A stretch of DNA of 64,000 nucleotides from Victivallales bacterium. GTDB taxonomy: Bacteria; Verrucomicrobiota; Lentisphaeria; Oligosphaerales; Oligosphaeraceae. How positions within the stretch are numbered: position 1 is the stretch's first letter; each line of letters begins with the position of its first letter. Below the pieces are notes generated by a model, which did no database searches, was not told where the DNA came from, and worked only from the letters and a program-made list of their open reading frames with translations. The DNA lies in NCBI GenBank assembly GCA_017554445.1, contig JAFZIJ010000081.1:1-64000 (forward strand). Reading direction: 5' to 3'. Positions 12,001-19,400 of this stretch are shown piece after piece. Made by a program: the position numbers and the translations under genes.

Positions 12001-13428
12001 AGCTACGGCGATTCCAAGGAGGTAAAGCCGACATGGAGCCTTTCCTCCACGGCCTATGCCTCCGTTGACGCAGAAGGCAAGGTGGCAAACAAGAATCTTA
12101 CAGACGAAAACCAGACAGTAACGCTGACAGCCAGCTATACGTCTGATGACGTGACGAAGACGGCGACTACAATCATTACGCTGTCGAAGCGGATGCTGAC
12201 TGAGATTGCCATCACCGGTGACGAGACGATTCCCACTGCTGGAAATGCAACTTACGTATGCTCAGCGAAATGGAGCAGTGGCGACCCCACGGCGGTCATG
12301 CCGATGTGGAGCCTTTCCTCCACAAATCATGCCTCCGTTGACGCGGATGGCAAGGTGGTGAACAAGAACACGACAGACGCCGACCAAACGGTGACGTTGA
12401 TAGCGAGCTATACTGTCGGCGACATGACGAAGACCGCGACAAAAGTCATCTCGCTTGCAAAGCGGACGTTGACGGAAGTCGTTGTCAATGGTGATGAAAC
12501 CATCGACTGCGGAAAATCTGCAAGCTACGCCTGCACAGCGATTTGGAGCTATGGTGAATCTACTACGGTCACGCCATCGTGGAGCCTTTCCTCCACGACC
12601 AGCGCCTCCGTTGACAAAGCGGGCAAAGTGACGAATCAGAACACGACGGATAAGGACCAAATGGTGACATTGACCGCAACCTATACATCGAATGACGAGA
12701 CAAAAACAGCGACGAAAGTCATCACGCTGTCGAAGCGGACGCTGATGGAAATCGTTGTCAATGGTAATGAATTCATCGACGGTGGAAAATCTGCAAATTA
12801 CACCTGCACAGCGATTTGGAACTATGGCGAATCTACTTTGGTCACGCCTGTCTGGCGTCTTTCATCCAATGCTTACGCCTCCGTTGACGCAGACGGCAAG
12901 GTGACAAATAAGAATATGACGACGAAAGACCAGACCTTGGCGCTGACTGCCGTTTTCTCCGACGGCGATGTGACAAAGACGGCCTCCATCGATATTACGT
13001 TGAAATGCGTTGCAGAACTGGTTCAGATTCTGAAACTGCATCCGGGGTGGAATATGGTGGCGTTGACGCAACCCCTGAAAGACAATGCTGACGGAGTGCA
13101 GAAGTTCCTCTCGTTGAGACCGATGATGTTGTCAGCGGATCGCAGTTCTTTTGTCATCTGTGGCGATGCGACGGCGGTGAAGCCTGGCGTTGGTTATTGG
13201 GTGTACAGCAGAAGCAGACAGTCGATCGAACTTGCTCAGGATATGGAAACGCCTGTGTCTCAAGTAAATCTGACGCACGGTTGGAATTTCGTCGGAATAT
13301 TGGAGGATTCCGATTGGAAATCATCTGACGTGATTGTCTGGGCTTGGGTGAACGGTCGGTTCAAGCAGATCGACAAGTCTGACATGCGTGCAGGACGTGC
13401 ATACTGGGTATATTACATTCATCAATAA
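1..13428 (+). CDS. Giant secreted multi-domain protein with 43 Big-like repeats (5'-partial)
   Basis: The frame is open to base 1, so this is the C-terminal 4475 residues of a larger protein. The ATG at 7 aligns with an internal Met of the paralogue at 21040 (RVMEDEPLVW there, AVMADELLTW here), so it is not the start; a signal peptide and C10 protease probably lie upstream. Visible order: thioredoxin-like fold without CxxC (about 1-120), two chitobiase/hexosaminidase C-terminal-like modules (about 125-285), a lectin-like beta-sandwich ending in WVDDIVWTP (about 285-420), 43 Ig-like Big_2-type repeats of 91 residues (426-4338), and a C-terminal twofold module with GWNMV...GYWVYSR and GWNFV...AYWVYYI. 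No PEP-CTERM, LPXTG or T9SS tail is visible. The composition is Ser/Thr-rich, as expected for an extracellular stalk. A cell-surface or secreted adhesin/protease role is inferred. The next paralogue begins 56 bp after the stop. Confidence 0.85.
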   Translation, partial: AVMADELLTWHTSKAAAFEAAAASDKLVLMVGGRDTCMNTNYFRNTVCETADIKATLLAGYELWYTNVDTSSESSQYRSGLGNTLPFIAIIDPVQDNRLKGHGGPMSITDARIFFDPCTPIFSLSEYTVYTTGTTQMLELSTLRGGLDIRYRFDDTAPTISDMLYTEAIPLTATTTVSARAFENGEPVSTTETMTFTFQEQVATPVINRPPNGYCFLPYNATATCATPGATIRYRLDNYIPSASSLVLPAEGVSITAYTPFIVVAFKDGMKASDYAFTYLDVVNDIDGASAVVTGDVQVGSPSRSTSWLVQNSTYNSAPSALQSGDISSGSSSIMAAKVNGPGRLSFCWRASTEDRYRASLSLYIDGDNMASIYGSDNWGQKEFTITGSGDHVLVWTYYKYSNFSGSGGYAWVDDIVWTPIDADTLLSIAIDGAASIASGSTESYTCTATWGDDSQTTVTPTWSLSSTNYASVDATGKVTNKNTTGVDQTVTLNAVYTHNGVTETASKIITLTKRSLISIAVDGPDYIDSGASATYSCTATWSDGETTEVRPTWDLNSWTYANINTNGRVVNQNTTEKDQTVTLTAAYTFNGVSKTVTKNVTLKKRELQSITINGMDTIYAGDTVTYSCSASWSDRTTTVVIPAWSLSSTQYASVDADGKVTHRNMTDKDQTVTLTASYTVGDVTKTATKVITLAKRTLTYLAINGDSTISSGSSATYTGTATWSDGATTTVTPTWSLSNSAIASVDTTGKVTNKNTTDSDYNVTLTATYTQDGITKTASKTITLVRRTLASIAINGNNTISSGGKENYTCTATWSDGATTTVTPTWSLSSSEYASIDAEGKMTNKNTTETEKEVTLKASYEYGSITKTASKVVTLSKRLPASMTIVGDDTISNGSILEYVCMVTWSDETVSRVTPDWSLSSTDYASVDVNGRVRNLNSTDNDQSVTLTANFSFSGVTKTASKTITLAKRILVSIDIEGDDTISVGGMVAYICKAKWGYGGTTEVTPTWSVSNTDFASVDAAGKVTNRNTTAYDHAVMLAATYTYDGVTKTASKNITLTKRTLVSIAIEGSDMIPSGGVVAYTCKATWDDADTTAVTPTWTLSSTTYASIDANGWLKNMNSTPTEQTVSLTANYTVGDVTKTATKIVTLAKRTLASISVNGDDIIPSCGISTYICTATWNIGESTTVIPTWSLSSTNYASVGTDGKVINKNATDNDQTVTLTASYTVGDVTKTATKVVTLAKRTLTDIAIDGDTVIPTGGTATYTCTATWSYGDSTAITPAWSLSSTTYASVDVAGKIVNKNTTDNDQTVTLTASCTVGDVTKTATKVITLAKRTLTDIAIDGDMTIPTGGVANYVCTATWSYGEATTVTPTWSVAPTTYASVSTAGAVTNQNTTTADQTVTLTASYTLDGTTKTATKSITLAKKTLVAIAIAGDATIATASSATYTCTATWSYGDSTAVTPTWSLSATTYASVDADGKVVNKNTTDEDKTVTLTASYKVGDVTKTATKDIKLSKRTLQNIVIDGDTTIPTGGFASYTCTAIWSYGDPTTATPAWTLSNTTYASVDATGKVMNKNTTGEDQTVTLNATFTSGDITQTSAKDIKLAKRTLEGITIDGVSRIASGEASTYSCSVTWSDGTTSKVKPEWSLLDSPYASVDVDGKVTNKNTTGEDKSVMLVASYVFGDVTKKAQTNIILSKRTLSELSIAGDGIIPSGGAATYVCIATWSDGEQSNVVPTWSLSSTKYATVDADGKVTNKNTTLEDQTLTLTAAYTFGDVTKTASKTIVLTNRSLVSVSIAGDDVIPSGGVATYVCTATWSDGTTSTATAAWSIAPAVYVSVDATGKVTNRNTTATDQTVTLTASYEAGNVTKTTTKIITLEKRSLENIVIDGDATIATGGTASYTSTAVWSYGDSTAITPTWSLSSTNYASVDATGKVTNKNATDNDQTVTLTASYTVGNVTKTATKVITLSKRTLTEIVIEGIVTIASGETANYTCKATWSYGDSTAITPTWSLTSTTYASVDATGKVTNKNATDNDQTVILTASYTVGDVTKTSSKVITLAKRTLTDIAIDGDTTIPTGGAANYTCTATWSYGDSAAAVPVWSLSATTYASVDADGKVVNKNSTDNDQTVTLMASYTVGNVTKTATKAITLAQRTLMDIAIDGDATIASGGVASYVCTATWSSGDPTEVTPTWSLSATTYASVDANGKVSNKNAADEDQTVTLTASYKVGDVTKTAIKVITLAKRTLENIAINGDSVIPTGGFATYTCTASWSDGDPTAVMPNWSLSSTTYATIDPDGKIVNKNTTDEDQAVTLSASYTVGDVTKTASKVVTLAKRLLTEIAIDGDTVIPTGGTATYTCTATWSYGDSTAITPAWSLSATTYASVDTDGKVTNKNMTNDDQTVTLKASYTVGDVTKTAAKVITLSKRSLENIAIDGDATIPTGGTASYICTATWSCGDPTVFTPAWSLSATTYASVDADGKVTNKNMTNDDQTVTLKASYTVGDVTKTATKVITLAKRMLKDIAIDGDATIASGGTASYICTATWSSGDSTAVKPTWSLSSANYASVDADGKITNKNTTNEDQAVTLTASYTVGNVTKTATKVITLSKRTLTDIAINGDTTIATGGTATYTCTATWSYGDPMAVTPAWSLSSSAYASIDADGKVTNKNATDNDQTVTLKVSYTVGDVTKTATKVITLSKRTLTDIAINGDAAIATDGTATYTCTATWSYGDSTAVTPAWGLSSMTYASIDAGGKVTNKNASDNDQTVTLTASLTVGDVTKTATKVITLLKRSLTDIIIAGDDNIPTGGVASYICRATWSYGDSTAITPAWSLSSTTYASIDADGKVTNKNATDNDQTVTLMASCTVGDVTKTATKVITLSKRTLMDITIAGDMTIASGGTASYTCKATWSYGDSTAITPMWSLSATTYASIDADGKIANKNTTDNDQTVTLAASYTVGDVMKTATKEIILAKRTLVELSIIGDGIIPSGGASTYICTAAWSDGEHTNIVPAWSLSATNYAIVDADGKVTNKNTTDNDQTVTLMASYTFGDVTKTASRTITLTNRTLVSISIAGDDVIPSGGVATYVCTATWSDGATSAATAAWSLEPATYGSVDALGKVTNRNTTATDQTVTLTASYEAGKVTKTATKVITLSKRTMVDIVITGDSAIATGGSASYTCTATWSYGDATAITPTWRLSSTNYASVDATGKVTNRNATDNDQTVTLTASYTVGDVTKTATKDITLSKRKLTDIAIDGDANIPTGGTASYICTATWSNGDPAAVTPTWSLSSTNYASVDATGKVTNKNATDKDQTVTLTATYMSSDVTKTATKVITLSKRTLTAIAITGETTIASGKVASYACTATWSYGDTTAVTPTWSLSATTHASVDADGKVANKNTTNEDQAVTLTANYTVGNVTKTATKVITLSKRTLTEIVIDGIATIASGETVNYTCTATWSYGDSTAVTPAWSLSSTTYASIDADGKVTNKNATDNDQAVTLAATCTVGDVTKTATKVITLSKRTLTEIVIAGDDIIPTGGVASYTCTASWSYGDSTAVTPTWSLSSTAYASIDADGKVTNRNTTDEDQTVTLNASYEAGNATKANSIVITLAKRTLESVAVEGDEIIPTGGVATYLCTATWSYGDSSAAIPTWTLSNTTYASVDVTGKVTNKNTTDEDQTVLLTASYTVGDVTKTATKVITLSKRMLTDITINGNTAIVSGGFVSYTCTATWSSGESTTITPTWSLSSTNFANVDMIGNVTNTNTTGEDQMVTLTASYSVGDVTKTATKEIVLAKRTLVELSIAGDGIIPSGSAVSYTCTATWSDGEQSNVTPTWSLSSTNYASVDADGKVTNRNTTDEDQTLMLTASYRFGDATKTASKTITLTNRTLVSISIAGNDTIPSGGVATYVCTATWSDGATSAATAAWSIEPAAYASVDASGRVTNRNTTATDQTVTLTASYEAGNVTKTATKVITLSKRTIMDIVITGDSTIASGEMATYVCTATWSYGDSKEVKPTWSLSSTAYASVDAEGKVANKNLTDENQTVTLTASYTSDDVTKTATTIITLSKRMLTEIAITGDETIPTAGNATYVCSAKWSSGDPTAVMPMWSLSSTNHASVDADGKVVNKNTTDADQTVTLIASYTVGDMTKTATKVISLAKRTLTEVVVNGDETIDCGKSASYACTAIWSYGESTTVTPSWSLSSTTSASVDKAGKVTNQNTTDKDQMVTLTATYTSNDETKTATKVITLSKRTLMEIVVNGNEFIDGGKSANYTCTAIWNYGESTLVTPVWRLSSNAYASVDADGKVTNKNMTTKDQTLALTAVFSDGDVTKTASIDITLKCVAELVQILKLHPGWNMVALTQPLKDNADGVQKFLSLRPMMLSADRSSFVICGDATAVKPGVGYWVYSRSRQSIELAQDMETPVSQVNLTHGWNFVGILEDSDWKSSDVIVWAWVNGRFKQIDKSDMRAGRAYWVYYIHQ
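1276..13014 (+). repeat. 43 tandem coding repeats of 273 bp
   Basis: Units begin with Leu-x-x-Ile and run through GD-x-x-I, YxCxATWS, TPxWSLSS, YASVDAxGKV, NKNTT, DQTVTLTASY and KTATKVITL-x-KR. Checked unit starts are 1276 (unit 1), 5098 (15), 8920 (29), 11377 (38) and 12742 (43). All differ by exact multiples of 273 bp, so no net indel has accumulated. Units 22 and 23 are almost identical DNA from 7111 to 7247 against 7384 to 7520, with one mismatch, which indicates recent duplication or gene conversion. Confidence 0.95.
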
Positions 13429-13484
13429 TCTCATATTAAGAAAAACTGTTCCATAAATATTTTAGAAAAATCGTGAGAATCATC

Positions 13485-16400
13485 ATGACTTCCATCAGAA
13501 AGAAACATTGGATTGCCTGTTTTCTGTTCTTCAGCATCATTTTCACTGCCATTATGCATGCAGCAGAAGTCAGCGAAAACGAGATACTTGCGGCGGCACG
13601 GAAATGGATTGCGGACAATGCCATGTTCCAGGCTGATCTGCCAAACGCCGTTCCTGAAAAGGCCGTGCAGATGGCGGATTTCGAAGGGAAGCCCATGCCG
13701 TTGTGGCGTGTCGATCTGCAGCCGACTGGTTATCTGGTCATGTCGGCGGACGACACGCTTCCGCCGGTCGTGGCTTTTGGAACAAAATCGTCCTTCGACA
13801 TGCCGCCCGCTCATCCTCTGCCCGCCATGTTGAACCGCCAAGGCGAGATTTTCCAAGATGAACTAAAGAAGCCGAAGACCCGCGGAAATGAACTGGCAGC
13901 GGAGAACCAGTCGCGTTGGAACGCGTTGCTCGGCCGTACACGGGCGGAATCCGTCACGCCTTCGAAAATCATCACAGAGCCTTTGGTAACAACGATTTGG
14001 GATCAATCCGCGCCATACGACTACATCTGTCCGACAGATGGCAGATATCTCCATCGTGGCATCACTGGATGTGTTCCGACCGCGTTTTCGCAAATCCTGA
14101 AATTCCATGAATGGCCGCCGCGAGGGGAGGGGAGCATCAGCTACACAGACGATCAAGGCAATGTGAAAGGTGAACTTCGGGCGGATTATTCCTTCCCTTA
14201 TGAATGGGAGTTGATGCGAGATGATCAAACAGACAACTGGCATAATTACACATTTGCTTATCCTGAAAGAAACATCGACCGATCCGACTGGGCGGTTGCC
14301 CGCATGATGATGGAAATGGGAGCCTGTGCACAAGTGGACTATGAAGAGGACGCTACAGGCGGATACAGCTATTATTTCCAATTTTTGGTCACATCGAACC
14401 TTTGGTATAAGGATACTGTTGAATACGGGGATACCAGATCACAGTATATCGGCTATGTCCCACAGGAAACGCTGTATACACGGATACGTGAAGACATGGT
14501 TGCAGGACGGCCGTCGATATTGACATATACTGGCCACGCTTTTGTAGGAGATGGTCTTGGCACGATGGGAGGCCTCGACTACTATCATATAAATTACGGT
14601 TGGAGTGGATACCACAATGGCTGGTATCTGTTGACGGATGGCTATAAATCAACGGTCATCGTCTCCGCCACGACAGGCATTGAGCCTAGACCCGTTGCGA
14701 TGTTCAAGCCGATGTCCGTCGAGCAACCTGCCGCCTTCACGCTGGAATGGGACTTCCCGAAACGGTTGAAGGCGGAGGCCTTCCGCTTGACGAAAATCAC
14801 CGGCGACCACAGCTTTGTGGTCAGTTCCACCATCGATGGAACCGCCAGAAGCTTCAATGTCAGCGGCCAGTCAGGCACTGCGACCTACACGCTGGAGGCG
14901 ATGATCGGCGGAAACTGGCAGGAAGTCTCCGAAGGCGTCACCGTCACCGTCAAAGCCAATCCGACCCCTATGCTTGAACTGATGGTCGACGACGAGTTGA
15001 ACAGCGTGGCCGGCCGGCCGTTCTCGACGTTGGTGGTGGCCAACAACACATTGAAGAGCCTGTCCGTTTCATGCAGCCGTCCCGACATGCTTGCAAACTC
15101 ATCCATATCCGTCACTGGCAGCGGAATTAGCCGTACCATCCGCCTGACGCCGAATAAAAATCTGGCTGGCAACGCGGTGCTTTATCTGACGGGTGTCGAT
15201 ACGGCAGGAAACACAGCCAAGAAGACGGTTCTCCTGCGCGTTCTGGAAAACGAAGTGGTCTGGCAGACAAGCTATATCGACGCGTTTACGAACGCCTTGC
15301 TGAAAGGCAAGATGGTTCTTCTGGTGGTTGGTAGAGAAAAAGACGCCAGTACGGCCTCCTTCCTTAACAAAGTCTGTGAAGACGAAGACATCAAGGCCAA
15401 TCTGCTGGCAAACTTCGAGCTCTGGTTTTCAGATGTGGATATTTCCTCGGATCATGAATATTATGTTTCTGATTTGGGCTATACGTTTCCGTGCTTTGCC
15501 ATTTTTGATCCGAGTGCGCCGGAAAAGAGTCTCCGCTCACACGCCGGCCCTATGACCGTCGCGGAAGCGTCGCTGTTCCTGGACACGCTTCTGCCATATT
15601 TCAGTTTGCAGGATGAGATATTGGCCGCCGGCAGGACGCATGACCTTGAATTGTCCGTCCTCGACAGAAATGCCGAAATCCGTTATCGCCTGGATGGCAA
15701 GGAACCGACTGCCAATGACACGCTTTACGTATTGCCAATTCCTCTGTCGGCGCCGACAACTGTCTCCGCCCGCGCATTCAAGTACGGGCTGCCTGTCAGC
15801 GACACGGTCACAAAATCCTACACGTTCCTGCCTCAAGTCGCCACGCCGATACTTAATGTGGAAGGGCAGAAATACTTCTCCGACCTCTTCCTTGTGACGG
15901 CGTACTGTTCCACGACTGGCGCGACAGTACGATACACGACTGATGGGACCATTCCGACGGCGACGAGCCCTGTGTTCCCTGCGGGCGATTTGCTTGTCAC
16001 GGAAAATACATCCCTTGCGGTACGGGCGTTTATGAACGGCATGAAGCCTTCGGAATGCGTATCCTGTGTTCTTTACAATGTAGGGGATGTCATCAAAGGC
16101 GACGGCGTTGAAATCGACGGTGAAGAGACGGACTGGTTTTTGCAGAAAAAGACCTATAACAGCGCGCCGTCCGCCATGCAATCAAAAGCCATTGGTGATT
16201 ATGATGTATCGACGATGGCTGTAAAAGCCATGGGAAGCGGGACAATTAAATTCCATTGGAAAGTCTCCTGCGAGGCTGATTATGACTATTTGGCATTTTA
16301 CATTGACAATGAGCTGAAAGCGATGATTACCGGAAATACGAACTGGGCTCAGAAGACGTTCAGTATCACAGGCGATGGCGAGCATACGCTAGTCTGGTGC

Positions 16401-19400
16401 TATATCAAAGATGTATGGAATGCGGAAGGCAGCGACTGTGGCTGGGTCGATGACATTGTCTGGACGCCGACGGTTGGCAAGACACTGGTTTCCATCAATA
16501 TCAACGGTTCCGCGTCCATCGCCAGCGGAGATACGGAGACGTATGTCTGTATGGCGAAATGGAACGACGGGACGACATCGCCCGTGACGCCGACGTGGAA
16601 TCTTTCATCCTCGCAGTATGCCAACCTTTCCAATGGCAAGGTGACGAACAAGAACACGACGGAAAAGGAGCAGACGGTGACGTTGAACGCCACCTATACG
16701 TCTGGCGGTGTGACAAAGACGGCTTCGAAGAGCATTACGCTGGCCAAACGCGGTGTGGCGTCCATCGTTATCATGGGAGATGCGTCGATCGCCAATGGCG
16801 CACGCGCAAACTATGTCTGCAAAGCGACTTGGAGCGATGGCGAAACGAAAAACATCAAGCCTGAATGGAGTCTATCCTCCACGCAATACGCCTCCGTCGA
16901 CGCGGATGGAAATGTGACGAACCGAAATACGACGGATAAAGACCAGACCGTTACGTTGACGGCGACCTACACGTCCGACGGCGTGACAAAGACGGTTTCC
17001 GTCGTCATCACGCTCTTGAAACGGACGCTTGTATCCATCTCCATTACAGGTGACAGCGAGATTGCGGGCGGTGAAACGTCGCCATATGTCTGTACGGCGA
17101 TATGGAGCGATGGCACTGCAATTTCCGTGATACCGACATGGAGCCTTTCTTCGACACAGCATGCATCCGTCGATGCGAACGGAAATGTGACAAACAGGAA
17201 CGCGACGGATAAGGATCAGACGGTGACGTTGAACGCCAGTTACACATCCGGCGGTGTCGTGGTCACTGCGTCCAAGAACATCAAATTGACGAATCGCTAT
17301 TTCCTGTCCATATCTATCGATGGCGACAACGTGATTTCATCGGGTGCCACGGCGGCATTTACTTGTGTGGCGACATGGAGCGACGGCGCGATGACGACTG
17401 TTCAGCCAACATGGACTCTTTCCTCCTTCCAGTACGCCTCTCTTGATGAAGACGGCAAAGTGACGAACAAAAACGCGACGGATACGGACCAAACCGTAAC
17501 GCTGAATGCCAGTTTCACATCTGGAGGAACGACCAAGACGGATTCCAGAGTCATCACGTTGGCGAGGCGGACGTTGAAGGACATTACCGTCAACGGAGAC
17601 GAAAAGGTCGTCAATTTCGGAACGGCGACGTATGTCTGCACAGCGTGGTGGAGTGTTGGCGAGCCGACGGAAGTGGCGGCGCAATGGCAACTTTCATCAA
17701 CGGACTATGCCACCGTTGATGAAGACGGCAAGGTGACGAACCAGAACGTGACGGACACAGACCAGAAGGTGACATTGACAGCGAACTACATACATGTCGG
17801 CGTGATGAAGACGGCCTCGAAAGACATCACGTTGGAGAAACGCTATCTGTCCTCCGTCGCCATTGAAGGCGACAGCATTATTCCCAAAGGAGCGATGGCG
17901 ACCTACACCTGCACGGCGATATGGAGCGACGGCGCGACTTCCGCCGTTACTGCGTCGTGGAGCCTTTCCGACACACAATACGCCACCGTTAGCTCGACTG
18001 GCAAAGTCGTGAACAAAAACACGTTGGAAACAGACCAGACGGTGACGCTGAACGCCAGCTATACGGTGGACGGCGTGACGAAGACGGCCTCCAAAGCCAT
18101 TACGCTGACCAACCGTTCGCTCGTATCCATTTCAATTTCAGGTGATAGCGTGATCCCAAGCGCTGCAGAGGCATCATATGAATGCACGGCGACATGGAGC
18201 GACGGCGCGACGAGCAAGGTGTCGCCGACATGGAAGATCTCTACCAATACCGCCGCCGTAGTTGACATGGCTGGCAAGGTTCTGAACAAGAACGCGACGG
18301 ATACAAACCAGACGGTGACATTGACTGCGGTTTGCCAGGCCGGCGCAGTGACGAAGACAGCGACCAAAGATATAACATTAAAGAAACGCATCTTTGAATC
18401 CATCTCCATAAAAGGCGACAATGCGATTCCGGCAGGAGACACCGCATCCTATGTCTGCATTGCAAATTGGAGCGTCGGCGAACCTACCGTGGTGACGGCT
18501 GCGTGGTCACTGTCTTCTATGACATACGCATACGTCGATACGCTTGGCAAATTGATGAACCGAAACACGACAGAAGATGATCAAACGGTGATGCTGACCG
18601 CCAGCCATACCCATGACGGCGTGACAAAGACAGATAGCAAGACAATTGTCCTGACAAAACGCTTATTGCTGGATATCACCATCACTGGCAACGCGACAAT
18701 CGGCAGCGGAACATCTGTAACTTACGTTTGCGATGCGAGTTGGAGCGACGGTGCGACCACCGCGGTCAAGGCCGTATGGAGCCTTGACTCCACGGAATTC
18801 GCCGCCGTTGACGCAAACGGCAAGGTGATGAACAAGAACACGATGGCGGACGACCAGAAGGTGACGTTGACGGCTACATTCACTTCCGGCGGCGAGACGA
18901 AGACTGAGTCGAAAGCCATTACGCTTGCGAAACGGACGCTGGCGGAGCTGTCCATCCTCGGCGACAACGCGATCTCGAATGGCTTCACGTCGGCCTATGA
19001 ATGCAAGGCGATATGGAGCGACGGCACGACAACGCGGGTCACGCCGAAATGGTCGCTTACCTCCACATTGCACGCTTCGCTTGATTCGACCGGCAGAGTG
19101 ACGAACAAGAATACGACATCTGAAAACCAGACGGTGACGCTAGTCGCGGACTTCCAGTCCGGCGACGTGACGAAAACGGCCACGAAATCGATCACGATGG
19201 TGAAGCGGACGTTGAAGAGCATCGCGATCAACGGCGTCGCCACGATCGCCAGCGGCGAGGCTTCAAGCTATTCCTGTATCGCGACTTGGAGCGACGACAC
19301 GACGTCGGAGGTCATGGCGGAATGGAGCCTTGACTCCACGGAGTTCGCCGTGTTGGAGGCTGGCGGCCGCGTGGTGAACAAAAACACGACTGACACGGAT

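Noticed and set aside
13473-13484. GTG start for the 15-repeat paralogue
   Set aside because: ATG 13485 has a better-spaced SD-like sequence and a normal signal peptide.
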